Assembly (NCBI RefSeq): GCF_934772795.1
Contig: NZ_CAKVMR010000038.1
Coordinates: forward strand, 1 to 22,395
Length of the DNA stretch: 22,395 nucleotides
Direction: 5' to 3'
Source of the DNA: an uncultured Holdemanella sp.
GTDB lineage: Bacteria > Bacillota_I > Bacilli_A > Erysipelotrichales > Erysipelotrichaceae
Shown here: in pieces, positions 15,888-22,395 of the stretch
Numbering within the stretch: the first letter of the stretch is position 1
How the letters are laid out: every line of letters begins with the position of its first letter
Notes under the pieces: generated by a model
Databases searched by the model: none
Seen by the model: the letters and a program-made list of their open reading frames with translations, nothing else
Told to the model about the DNA's origin: nothing
Made by a program: the position numbers and the translations under genes

Positions 15888-17231
15888 ATGCGTAGTTATC
15901 AAGTGGATATGTGTAATGGTCCAATTTTTAAAAAGTTGATTATTTTTTCTTTACCATTAATTTTATCAGGATGCCTGCAATTGTTGTTTAATGCAGCCGA
16001 TATTATTGTGGTAGGTCGATTTACTGGGAATCAAGCGTTGGCAGCCGTTGGTTCAACAAGTGCATTGATCAATTTATTGGTAAATATGTTTATTGGGATT
16101 AGTGTTGGTGCAAATGTAGTGTTAGGAAAATCGATTGGAGCTCAGGATGAAGAAAATACATCTAAAGCTGTACATACAGCTATTTTTATTGCTGTTTTTG
16201 GTGGCTTTTTAATGATGTTTGTTGGTTTCTTTTTTGCGAAACCCTTATTAGAGTTAATGGCTACACCAGAAGATGTAATACATTTATCTTCTTTATATAT
16301 GCGAATTTATTTTGCGGGCATGCCTTTTTTTATGGTCTATAACTTTGGGGCCGCCATACTTAGATCGATTGGAGATACAAAGCGTCCACTCTATTTTTTG
16401 TTGATTTCTGGAATTATAAATGTGCTATTTAATTTATGTTTCGTAATTGTATTCCATATGGGTGTTGCCGGTGTTGCTTTAGCTACGATCATTTCGGAAG
16501 GAATCAGTTCCGCTTTAATTTTATTGTGTTTAAAACATATGGATGGACCTTTACATTTTGAGTTAAAGGATATGCGTTTTCATAAAGATTTAGCTTTACA
16601 AATGTTAGAAGTAGGACTTCCTGCAGGACTTCAAGGCATTATTTTTAGCATTTCAAACGTATTGATTCAATCAAGTGTCAACTCTTTTGGCTCTCTAGTT
16701 ATGGCTGGAAATACGGCCGCTAGCAATATCGAAGGCTTTGTATATACGTCTATGAATGCGGTTTACCAAACTTCTTTGTCGTTTACTTCACAAAATTTTG
16801 GGGCAAAAAAATATGAGCGAATTGATAAAATTTTATTAGAATGTTTAGGGATTGTGACTGTCGTTGGTCTTGTACTTGGACAAGGTGCTTATTTCTTTGG
16901 TCAACAGTTACTATCTATTTATTCGAGTGATGAGCACGTCATTCAATTTGGAATTGATCGATTGGCTGTTATTAGTACAATGTATTGTTTATGTGGAATC
17001 ATGGATACTTTAGTTGGAAGCCTTAGAGGGATTGGATATTCTATTTTACCGATGTTGGTATCTTTAACAGGAGTTTGCGTAATTCGTGTTATATGGATAT
17101 TTACTGTATTTAAGTCTGTGCATACAACATTTTCGTTATATATTTCTTATCCGATTACGTGGGTTATAACACTTGTTGCACATGGTATTTGTTTTATGGT
17201 TGTGCGTAAGAAAATTCGCAGAGTGGCATAA
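15888..17231 (+). CDS. MATE family multidrug/cation-coupled efflux transporter
   Basis: A membrane exporter of the MATE family, about 12 transmembrane helices in two homologous halves, which uses Na+ or H+ gradients to expel cationic compounds. The frame is open upstream to 15801, but that would start inside the terminator. ATG 15888 follows GGGGGG and begins MRSYQVDMCNGPIFKKLIIF, as in homologues, giving 447 residues. Typical features are SLPLILSGCLQLLFNAADIIVVGRF near the N-terminus, GNQALAAVGST, and the repeat-like GLPAGLQGIIFSISNVLIQSSVNSFG in the second half. It overlaps the SGNH hydrolase start by one base (TAATG). The substrate cannot be predicted. Confidence 0.93.
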   Translation: MRSYQVDMCNGPIFKKLIIFSLPLILSGCLQLLFNAADIIVVGRFTGNQALAAVGSTSALINLLVNMFIGISVGANVVLGKSIGAQDEENTSKAVHTAIFIAVFGGFLMMFVGFFFAKPLLELMATPEDVIHLSSLYMRIYFAGMPFFMVYNFGAAILRSIGDTKRPLYFLLISGIINVLFNLCFVIVFHMGVAGVALATIISEGISSALILLCLKHMDGPLHFELKDMRFHKDLALQMLEVGLPAGLQGIIFSISNVLIQSSVNSFGSLVMAGNTAASNIEGFVYTSMNAVYQTSLSFTSQNFGAKKYERIDKILLECLGIVTVVGLVLGQGAYFFGQQLLSIYSSDEHVIQFGIDRLAVISTMYCLCGIMDTLVGSLRGIGYSILPMLVSLTGVCVIRVIWIFTVFKSVHTTFSLYISYPITWVITLVAHGICFMVVRKKIRRVA

Positions 17232-17749
17232 TGAAAAAGGCATTGATTTTAGGAGATTCCAATACTTGGGGCTATGATCCAAGGGGATATTTTCAAAGGT
17301 ATAATTTAACTTATATTGATTATTTAAATGATCTTGTGGCAGGATGGATGTTTTTTGAGGATGCAATCAATGGTCGCTTATTGCGAGATGTAAAAGAGGA
17401 TACATTCGATTTAGATTCGATTGATTTATTTTGTGTTATGTTGGGGTCTAATGATTTGATGCATTATTATGATGTGGATCAAATCCTTTCTTTTATGCAT
17501 GAATTCATTGATTCAATGGATAAAAGAAAGGTATTGATTCTTTGTCCCCCGATTTTGCAGTTTGATGAATTAAGAGATGAAAGCATGAAACTAAATGAGG
17601 CATATAAGGCAATGGGGGTTCCTTGTTTAGATTGTAATCCATTAAATATGAGTTTTGATGGGGTGCATTTATCTGAAAAAGGACATAAAGAACTGGCTAT
17701 AAAGATTGCTGAATATATGAAAAAAGACTTCAAATTGAAGTCTAGTTAG
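17231..17749 (+). CDS. SGNH/GDSL-family hydrolase
   Basis: A 172-residue esterase/lipase-like hydrolase without signal peptide, so cytoplasmic. The SGNH blocks are visible: ILGDSNTWGYDP with the nucleophile Ser10, GRLLRD near block II, LGSNDLM (block III, Asn), and FDGVHLSEKGH with the Asp-His pair near 137-147. The GDSNTWG...P form is typical of the arylesterase/acyl-esterase subgroup. The start codon overlaps the MATE stop as TAATG, so the two are translationally coupled. The 3' end overlaps the convergent mntP gene by four bases. The substrate is unknown. Confidence 0.9.
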   Translation: MKKALILGDSNTWGYDPRGYFQRYNLTYIDYLNDLVAGWMFFEDAINGRLLRDVKEDTFDLDSIDLFCVMLGSNDLMHYYDVDQILSFMHEFIDSMDKRKVLILCPPILQFDELRDESMKLNEAYKAMGVPCLDCNPLNMSFDGVHLSEKGHKELAIKIAEYMKKDFKLKSS

Positions 17750-18309
17750 AAGAATAAATGTTCAATCAAGATTTTGATTCCTAATAGAATTAAGATGATA
17801 CCACCTAAGTATTCAGCATATTTTTCACATAAGCTACCAAGTTTTTTTCCGAATAATACACAAACAAAGGAAAGAATAAAGGTAGTGATACCAATGGTAG
17901 TTATAGCTACAAACAGATTAACTTTTAAAAAGGCAAAGCTTACACCAACGGCTAATGCATCAATGCTTGTGGCGATGGCTAAAAGAAGAATGTCTTTAAA
18001 TGGGATGGAGTGAATTTTTATTTCATCTTCTTTTTCTTCTTTTCCTTCACGAATCATGTTGATACCTATCAAACTCAGCAAAATAAAGGCAATCCAGTGA
18101 TCGATGGATTGAATGTATTCGGCAAAATGACTTCCGGCAAAATAGCCAATAGCAGGCATGAGTGCTTGAAAGAAACCAAACGCTAGTGCTAGGATAAAGG
18201 CATATTTTTTTACTTTATCTTTATCAAGACTCATACCTTTTGCTAAAGATACAGCACTTGCATCCATGGATAGGCCAATGCCAATCAATAAAATAGTAAT
18301 AAAATCCAT
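17746..18309 (-). CDS. mntP: Manganese efflux pump MntP
   Basis: A 187-residue membrane protein with six predicted helices in two repeated halves that exports Mn2+. The diagnostic aspartates occur in the paired motifs GIGLSMDASAVSLAKGM (first helix) and AIATSIDALAVGVSFAF (fourth helix). AGGAGG immediately upstream of the ATG at 18309 fixes the start. A yybP-ykoY manganese riboswitch precedes it, which supports both the identity and Mn2+-induced expression. Its stop overlaps the SGNH hydrolase gene tail to tail. Confidence 0.95.
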   Translation of the reverse strand: MDFITILLIGIGLSMDASAVSLAKGMSLDKDKVKKYAFILALAFGFFQALMPAIGYFAGSHFAEYIQSIDHWIAFILLSLIGINMIREGKEEKEDEIKIHSIPFKDILLLAIATSIDALAVGVSFAFLKVNLFVAITTIGITTFILSFVCVLFGKKLGSLCEKYAEYLGGIILILLGIKILIEHLFF

Positions 18310-18320
18310 ATTTCCTCCTA

Positions 18321-18372
18321 AAAAAAGAAAAGACTTATACGAAAAAAAGATATCTTTTTTCGCATAAGTCTT
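18321..18372 (-). terminator. Riboswitch-controlled terminator of mntP
   Basis: An 18-base stem on the minus strand, AAGACTTATGCGAAAAAA (18372-18355) with TTTTTTCGTATAAGTCTT (18347-18330), contains one G-U wobble and has a seven-base loop. It is followed by TTCTTTTTT. Its 5' arm includes the 3' strand of aptamer helix P1, so forming P1 would block the terminator: a transcriptional ON switch. Confidence 0.88.
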
Positions 18373-18451
18373 GTTTTTTACAATAAGCCAGATCTTTTGA
18401 TCAGTATGTTGACTTAAATACTTACTTAAGTAAGATAACTACTCCCTTATG
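18363..18451 (-). ncRNA. yybP-ykoY manganese riboswitch aptamer
   Basis: Read on the minus strand, the leader of mntP contains CATAAGGGAGTAG, then AGTCAACATACTGATC, a GATC-closed hairpin with CTGGCTTATTGTAA, and ACAAGACTTATG. These match the conserved segments of the yybP-ykoY (Mn2+) class: GGGGAGUAG, GUC-CAA, ACUGG and GCAAGAC. P1 pairs CATAAG (18451-18446) with CTTATG (18368-18363). A palindrome CTTACTTAAGTAAG (18421-18434) forms an internal stem. The family is known to turn on mntP-type exporters when Mn2+ binds. Confidence 0.9.
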
Positions 18452-18457
18452 GATGTG

Positions 18458-18463
18458 ATTATA
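18458..18463 (-). promoter_or_regulatory. Candidate -10 box of the mntP riboswitch transcript
   Basis: On the minus strand TATAAT (18463-18458) lies about six bases before the start of the aptamer. No good -35 is seen at 17 bases; TTGTAA (18491-18486) is 22 bases away. Position and sequence of the -10 are nevertheless as expected. Confidence 0.4.
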
Positions 18464-18502
18464 TTACCAAAATCAAAATTTCTTTACAATGTGAAATAGT
18501 TA

Positions 18503-18530
18503 TTGATATCTAACTGAAATGGATTATAAT
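18503..18530 (+). promoter_or_regulatory. Promoter of the histidine phosphatase gene
   Basis: TTGATA followed after 16 bases by a perfect TATAAT (ending about 18530). Transcription would begin near 18537, which places the upstream in-frame ATG inside the promoter and supports translation from 18553. Confidence 0.65.
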
Positions 18531-18552
18531 GAGGCAAAAGGAAGGTATATGT

Positions 18553-19140
18553 ATGACACATTTTTATATTATTAGACATGGAGAAACTGTATTTAATCGT
18601 AAAGGTCGTATTCAAGGATGGTGTGATTCGCCATTGACAGATTTGGGTATTTCTCAAGCCAAACAGCTGGGTAAAGAATTGAAGAACATTCCATTTGATG
18701 TATGTTTTTGTTCAACGAGTGAGCGTGCTATAGATACGGCAAATTATATTTTAGAGGGTAGAAATGTAAAAATCATTCCTACTAAAAAATTAAAGGAACA
18801 GAGCTTTGGTGATTTTGAGGCTGAAAAATCTGTGAATATATTTAAAGATGGTGTAAGTTTTCCGGATGGTTATCGTTTTTGTGGTGGTGAAAACCATAGT
18901 GATGTTATAGAAAGAGTAACGAATGAATTAAAAAAAATCGCATCCGAATATCCGAATGCGAATGTTTTAGTGGTTTGCCACGGCTCTGCAATCAAACATA
19001 TTGTGAATGCATTATGCCCTGGTTTTGTGAACGAAAAACCGAATACGGCCGCTTTAGTGCCAAATTGTTCAGTGACAAGAATAGATTGTGATACAGAATT
19101 AAGGCTTATTGAAAAGCCTCATCTTTTTCACGGTCAATAA
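18553..19140 (+). CDS. Histidine phosphatase family protein (phosphoglycerate mutase-like)
   Basis: A 195-residue cytoplasmic phosphatase. The N-terminal motif FYIIRHGETVFNRKGRIQG carries the phospho-accepting His9, with Arg8 and Glu11. SERAIDTA supplies a second arginine, Glu in LKEQSFGDFE the proton donor region, and VVCHGSAIKHIV the second histidine. The length suits a broad-specificity phosphatase of the GpmB/CobC type rather than glycolytic mutase. The start is set at 18553 because AAGGAAGG lies upstream and the promoter -10 covers an earlier ATG at 18529. Its 3' end overlaps the convergent YoaK-like gene by 35 bases. Confidence 0.88.
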   Translation: MTHFYIIRHGETVFNRKGRIQGWCDSPLTDLGISQAKQLGKELKNIPFDVCFCSTSERAIDTANYILEGRNVKIIPTKKLKEQSFGDFEAEKSVNIFKDGVSFPDGYRFCGGENHSDVIERVTNELKKIASEYPNANVLVVCHGSAIKHIVNALCPGFVNEKPNTAALVPNCSVTRIDCDTELRLIEKPHLFHGQ

Positions 19141-19777
19141 ACATTAAAATAAAGGCGAGTATTAATAGGGAAACACTGATCCAGATGGCTTTTGCAGAAA
19201 AGATTTGGATACAGAAGTTTCCTAAAATAGCACCGATTATAAATGTTAAAATAATTAAGTAGTATAGAAGTCCACTTTGTAGATGTTGGACTTTTTTTGT
19301 GCATAAATAATTACACATTTCATGTGTTCCAGTTCTTAAATTTCCAATACACATCGTTGTTGCGTAACCTTTACCGTGTATTTTACGAAAGGCTTGTACT
19401 TGTAAGCCACACGCAAAAGAAGTTAAAGAATTTGCGAGAAGGTTTTGTTCGAATGAAATATATCCAACGCCAAATAATATAATGATTTCAATCAAGAGAG
19501 TAACTTGTCGCCAGTGTACTTTTTGAATTTTTTGAAAATGTACAAATTCAGCTAAGAAAATACCTAGGCCAAAAGCAAGTACGGGACACAAATAATGTAG
19601 AGAGTTTTGAAATTGTCCGCTTGCTAGATTGACACCAAAGAGTAGCATATTTCCGGTTTGAGCATTTGCGAAGACTTGTCCTCTTGCTAAATAGGAATAA
19701 GCATCCATAAATCCGCCGGATAATGCCAAAAGAATACCGAGTTCGATGGATTCAGATGTTTGTTTTGCTCGTTTCAT
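19106..19777 (-). CDS. YoaK family (DUF1275) membrane protein
   Basis: A 223-residue integral membrane protein with about six helices of the DUF1275/YoaK family. Typical signatures are LLALSGGFMDAYSYLARGQVFANAQTGNM near the N-terminus and GLQVQAFRKIHGKGYATTMCIGNLRTGTHEM around 122-152. The family is widespread in Firmicutes and its transport role is unproven. It is encoded opposite to the histidine phosphatase and their 3' ends overlap by 35 bases. The ribosome binding site is weak (AAAGG 13 bases before the ATG). Downstream of gdhA in the same direction, but separated from it by a terminator. Confidence 0.88.
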   Translation of the reverse strand: MKRAKQTSESIELGILLALSGGFMDAYSYLARGQVFANAQTGNMLLFGVNLASGQFQNSLHYLCPVLAFGLGIFLAEFVHFQKIQKVHWRQVTLLIEIIILFGVGYISFEQNLLANSLTSFACGLQVQAFRKIHGKGYATTMCIGNLRTGTHEMCNYLCTKKVQHLQSGLLYYLIILTFIIGAILGNFCIQIFSAKAIWISVSLLILAFILMFIDREKDEAFQ

Positions 19778-19823
19778 AAAATAATCACAACCTTTTTACT
19801 TTTAAGATAATAATGCAAAATGA

Positions 19824-19853
19824 CAAAAAATAAAAGCCGAGATCGGCTTTTAT
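19824..19853 (-). terminator. Intrinsic terminator of gdhA
   Basis: A perfect stem ATAAAAGCCGA (19830-19840) and TCGGCTTTTAT (19843-19853), closing on a GC-rich core, is followed in the minus direction by a T run (TTTTTTGTC). It sits four bases beyond the gdhA stop. Confidence 0.88.
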
Positions 19854-19857
19854 GTTA

Positions 19858-21189
19858 TTAAACAGTACCTTGTGCTTTCATTGCTTTTGCAACTTTTAAG
19901 AATCCAGCAATGTTAGCTCCAACTACATATTCTTTTTCATGACCATATTCTTTAGCAGTATCACGGCAAGTTTCGAAGATATTTACCATGATGTTTTCTA
20001 ATTTTTGATCAACTTCTTCAGCTGTCCAAGATAAGTGTTGAGCGTTTTGTGACATTTCAAGACCTGAACAAGCAACACCTCCGGCATTACTTGCTTTACC
20101 TGGAGCATAGAATACACCATTTTTCATAAGGTAGTGGATAGCATCAGGTGTTGTAGGCATGTTAGCCCCTTCGCATACAGCGAATACTTTGTTAGCTACT
20201 AATGCTTTCGCATCTTCTAAATCAAGTTCATTTTGAGTGGCACATGGAAGAGCGATATCACATGCAACAGTCCATGGACGAGCGTTTGGTGTGTATGTTG
20301 CATTTGGATGTTTTTCAACATATTCTTTAATACGTCCACGACGAACTTCTTTAATATCTTTAACTAAAGCTAAATCGATTCCTTCAGGATCATAAACAAA
20401 TCCGTTTGAATCAGACATAGTTACAACTTTAGCTCCAAGTTGTGTTGCTTTTTCACAAGCGTAGATAGCTACGTTACCACTTCCTGAAATGGTAACTGTT
20501 TTTCCTTCGAAGCTAGTTCCGTTATCTTTTAATAAAGCTTGTGTAAAGTAGCATAGACCATATCCAGTAGCTTCTGTACGGATCAAAGATCCACCAAATG
20601 TTAATCCTTTACCTGTTAATACACCGCTATATTCATTTTTCAAACGTTTGTATTGTCCGAATAAATATCCGACTTCACGTCCTCCAACACCAATATCTCC
20701 TGCAGGAACATCTGTGTTTGGTCCAATGTGACGGTATAATTCGCTCATGAAGCTTTGACAGAAACGCATAACTTCACGATCACTTTTTCCTTTTGGATCG
20801 AAATCAGATCCACCTTTTCCACCTCCCATTGGAAGTGTAGTTAATGAATTTTTTAATACTTGTTCAAATCCTAAGAATTTGATGATACTGATGTTTACTG
20901 ATGGGTGGAATCGTAAACCTCCTTTATAAGGTCCGATGGCAGAGTTGAATTCAACACGGTAACCACGGTTTACTTGAGTTTTGCCATTGTCGTCAACCCA
21001 AGGAACACGGAAAATGATTTGTCTTTCAGGTTCTACCAATCTTTCTAATACGTCATCGTCTAATTCTTCTGGATGTACATCTGCGATAATGTTCAATGAT
21101 TCGAATACTTCTTCAACGGCTTGAAGAAATTCCTTATCATTGGGATTTCGTTTTTTTACTGTTTCGTATAATTGCTCTAGGTCTTTCAT
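19858..21189 (-). CDS. gdhA: NADP-type glutamate dehydrogenase
   Basis: Catalyses the reversible conversion of 2-oxoglutarate and ammonia to glutamate. The 443-residue length and sequence match the class I hexameric GdhA. Motifs are FRVPWVDDNGKTQVNRGYRVEFNSAIGPYKGGLRFHP split over about 57-93, the catalytic-lysine segment LPMGGGKGGSDFDP near 119-132, and a Rossmann GSGNVA near 236-241. The frame is open to 21309, but GGGAGG just before ATG 21189 (MKDLEQLYE) marks the true start. It is a single-gene unit with its own terminator. Glutamate made here feeds nitrogen assimilation and also the murI substrate pool. Confidence 0.97.
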   Translation of the reverse strand: MKDLEQLYETVKKRNPNDKEFLQAVEEVFESLNIIADVHPEELDDDVLERLVEPERQIIFRVPWVDDNGKTQVNRGYRVEFNSAIGPYKGGLRFHPSVNISIIKFLGFEQVLKNSLTTLPMGGGKGGSDFDPKGKSDREVMRFCQSFMSELYRHIGPNTDVPAGDIGVGGREVGYLFGQYKRLKNEYSGVLTGKGLTFGGSLIRTEATGYGLCYFTQALLKDNGTSFEGKTVTISGSGNVAIYACEKATQLGAKVVTMSDSNGFVYDPEGIDLALVKDIKEVRRGRIKEYVEKHPNATYTPNARPWTVACDIALPCATQNELDLEDAKALVANKVFAVCEGANMPTTPDAIHYLMKNGVFYAPGKASNAGGVACSGLEMSQNAQHLSWTAEEVDQKLENIMVNIFETCRDTAKEYGHEKEYVVGANIAGFLKVAKAMKAQGTV

Positions 21190-21219
21190 TTTAAGTCCTC
21201 CCTTATTTAATACGTGATG

Positions 21220-21225
21220 ATTATA
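21220..21225 (-). promoter_or_regulatory. Candidate -10 box of gdhA
   Basis: TATAAT on the minus strand (21225-21220), about 30 bases before the gdhA start codon. No clear -35 at standard spacing; the upstream stretch is very AT-rich. Confidence 0.4.
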
Positions 21226-21313
21226 GCACAAAAATTGAAAATGTTTCATAAAAATATGAAAAAATTTGTAAACAATAAAAACAAGTATAAAAATGATGGT
21301 AAAATGCACATAG

Positions 21314-21347
21314 CGAGTTCATATATTGTATGTTATTATAGAACTCG
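21314..21347. repeat. Inverted repeat before the zinc-ribbon gene
   Basis: CGAGTTC (21314-21320) and GAACTCG (21341-21347) are perfect complements separated by 20 AT-rich bases. The right arm ends just before the gene's start, in the divergent region with gdhA. It could be an operator or a leader hairpin. Confidence 0.4.
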
Positions 21348-21356
21348 GTGATGAGA

Positions 21357-21752
21357 ATGAGAGAAAAATTATATCGTTTTATGCAAGGTAGATATGGAAC
21401 CGATAAATTGAATCAGTTTCTTTTCTACATAGAAATTATTTTATTAGTATTAAGTTTATTTTTTAGAAGAAATATTGTCATAAATATATTGTTCTATATT
21501 AGTATTATTATTTATTTAGCACGTGCATTATCGAAGAACTATGTGGCAAGATCAATTGAAAATCAAAAATTCATTCGTATTCAGGCGAAATTGGTTCATC
21601 GTTTTCAGGCATTCAATAAGTCATTGAAAGATAAACAAAATAAATATTTAGTATGTCCTGAATGTGCTCAAATTATACGTGTTCCAAGAAATAAAGGGGA
21701 AATTGAAGTGCGTTGTCCTTCCTGCAGGAAATCTTTTGATGCGAAAAGTTAG
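21357..21752 (+). CDS. Small membrane protein with C-terminal zinc ribbon
   Basis: About 131 residues. A basic start (MREKLYRFMQGRYGTDKLNQFL) is followed by two close hydrophobic segments (about 21-36 and 41-56). A linker with many basic residues leads to a zinc ribbon with CPEC and CPSC knuckles (about 98-101 and 119-122). The pattern resembles an uncharacterised Firmicute family of zinc-ribbon membrane proteins. The start is uncertain: GTG 21348, ATG 21351 and ATG 21357 are in frame. The last is preferred because GGTGATG precedes it and the protein then begins MREK. It lies 68 bases before rpiB. The function is unknown. Confidence 0.8.
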   Translation: MREKLYRFMQGRYGTDKLNQFLFYIEIILLVLSLFFRRNIVINILFYISIIIYLARALSKNYVARSIENQKFIRIQAKLVHRFQAFNKSLKDKQNKYLVCPECAQIIRVPRNKGEIEVRCPSCRKSFDAKS

Positions 21753-21820
21753 TTGTCTTTACCAAAGATTAGAATCGTTGTAAAATATATTATATAAATA
21801 TATACAGGAGGAATTGGAAA

Positions 21821-22267
21821 ATGAAAATTGGTATGGCGTGCGATCATGGTGCATATACATATAAGGAAGAAATCAAAAAAATGTTGATTGATGAGGGACA
21901 TGAAGTTGTAGATTGTGGATGTCATGATACAAATAGTGTAGATTATCCGGATATGGCAAAGGCATGTGCAGAGCTAGTAGCAAATTCAGAAGTAGACAAA
22001 GGAATTGTTATGTGTGGTACTGGAATTGGAATTTCAATTGCTGCAAATAAAGTAAAAGGAATTCGTTGTGCATTATGTACAGATGTAACAATGGCTCGTT
22101 TAACTCGAGAACATAATGATGCGAATATGTTGAGCATGGGACAAAGAACAACAGGTATTGAAACTTGTAAAGATATTGTTCATACTTTCTTGAATACTCC
22201 TTTTAGTGAAGGTGAAAGACATAAAGGAAGAATCGCAAAAATTAGTGCAATTGAAAATGCTCAATAG
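21821..22267 (+). CDS. rpiB: Ribose-5-phosphate isomerase B (RpiB/LacAB family)
   Basis: Interconverts ribose-5-phosphate and ribulose-5-phosphate in the pentose phosphate pathway. The 148-residue length fits RpiB. Motifs are MACDHGAYTYKE (Asp8, His9), the cysteine-containing GIVMCGTGIGISIAANK near 61-77, and the REHNDANMLSMGQRTTG segment near 90-106. AGGAGG before the ATG at 21821 supports the start. LacA/LacB galactose-6-phosphate isomerases are related, but there are no other lac genes nearby, so RpiB is the better call. An intrinsic terminator follows. Confidence 0.94.
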   Translation: MKIGMACDHGAYTYKEEIKKMLIDEGHEVVDCGCHDTNSVDYPDMAKACAELVANSEVDKGIVMCGTGIGISIAANKVKGIRCALCTDVTMARLTREHNDANMLSMGQRTTGIETCKDIVHTFLNTPFSEGERHKGRIAKISAIENAQ

Positions 22268-22274
22268 TATATAG

Positions 22275-22301
22275 GGATGCTTATAAAAGTATCCTTTTTT
22301 T
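22275..22301 (+). terminator. Intrinsic terminator after rpiB
   Basis: Stem GGATGCTT (22275-22282) and AAGTATCC (22287-22294), with one G-U pair and an ATAA loop, then seven T residues. Confidence 0.85.
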
Positions 22302-22329
22302 AATTTTTTAAAAAAATATAAAAAAACAT

Positions 22330-22395
22330 TTGACGAAAGAGGAATGATTTGGTAATATAGATGAGCACTGCTGAGGTGCACATGATCTTTGAAAA
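22330..22395 (+). promoter_or_regulatory. Strong promoter and leader, probably of an rRNA operon
   Basis: TTGACG (22330-22335), a 17-base spacer and TAATAT (22353-22358) form a near-consensus promoter, preceded by an A-rich tract like an UP element. The leader ends in ATGATCTTTGAAAA at the window edge, the kind of sequence found before 16S rRNA genes in Firmicutes (a CTTTGAAAACT-type leader). The rRNA gene itself would lie outside the window. Confidence 0.65.

Noticed and set aside
17774..18013. Plus-strand open frame opposite mntP
   Set aside because: It is antisense to a clear membrane protein gene and has no ribosome binding site or recognisable features.
18421..18434. Palindrome CTTACTTAAGTAAG as a protein operator
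   Set aside because: It lies inside the manganese riboswitch and is better explained as one of its stems.
21779..21807. TTGTAA-17-TATACA as the rpiB promoter
   Set aside because: Transcription would start on the ribosome binding site itself, so the real promoter must lie elsewhere.
1..22395. CRISPR arrays, tRNA genes or rRNA bodies
   Set aside because: No regularly spaced repeats and no tRNA or rRNA gene-like segments were seen. Only the probable rRNA leader at the right edge was found.

Overview
The window looks like chromosomal DNA from a low-GC Gram-positive bacterium (Bacillota). The evidence is AT-rich sequence, AGGAGG-type ribosome binding sites, short T-rich intrinsic terminators and the gene content. 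The mix of a murI/M18 aminopeptidase/thyA/folA run, BTAD-type regulator and mntP fits an Erysipelotrichia-like gut or oral Firmicute, but that placement is an inference.

Layout. (1) 1-3170 is a mobile-element patch. It holds a degraded IS91-like (HUH) transposase on the minus strand, with no start codon and a one-base frameshift near its 3' end. A long palindrome follows, then a tnpB-only IS200/IS605-type element whose TnpB lacks a visible zinc ribbon and the usual third RuvC aspartate. (2) 3174-3557 is a small unknown gene closed by a terminator. (3) 3633-7959 is a compact housekeeping operon: glutamate racemase (murI), M18 aminopeptidase, Cof-type HAD phosphatase, thymidylate synthase (thyA) and dihydrofolate reductase, closed by a strong terminator. 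ThyA makes dihydrofolate and DHFR recycles it, so that pairing makes metabolic sense.

(4) 8066-15797 is the most interesting part. It is a nine-gene, tightly packed set lying between two intrinsic terminators: a BTAD/SARP-type regulator with a degenerate GGDEF-like C-terminus, a membrane GGDEF(degenerate)-EAL c-di-GMP phosphodiesterase, a transglutaminase-like lipoprotein, a PilC/GspF inner-membrane platform protein, four small single-pass membrane proteins (one DUF4860-like), and a PilT-type ATPase. It looks like a minimal type IV pilus/type II secretion-like machine. It carries only a retraction-type ATPase, has no PilB, no prepilin peptidase and no canonical prepilin in the window, and is genetically tied to c-di-GMP turnover.

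(5) 15888-17749 is a MATE exporter translationally coupled to an SGNH hydrolase. (6) mntP lies on the minus strand behind a yybP-ykoY manganese riboswitch whose P1 helix competes with a transcription terminator. (7) 18553-21189 holds a histidine phosphatase, a YoaK/DUF1275 membrane protein and NADP-type glutamate dehydrogenase (gdhA) with its own terminator. (8) 21357-22267 holds a small zinc-ribbon membrane protein and rpiB. (9) The window ends with a near-consensus promoter and a leader resembling the start of an rRNA operon, so a 16S gene probably lies just beyond the edge. No tRNA, rRNA body or CRISPR array was seen inside the window, and no stretch over 300 bases lacks a gene or element.
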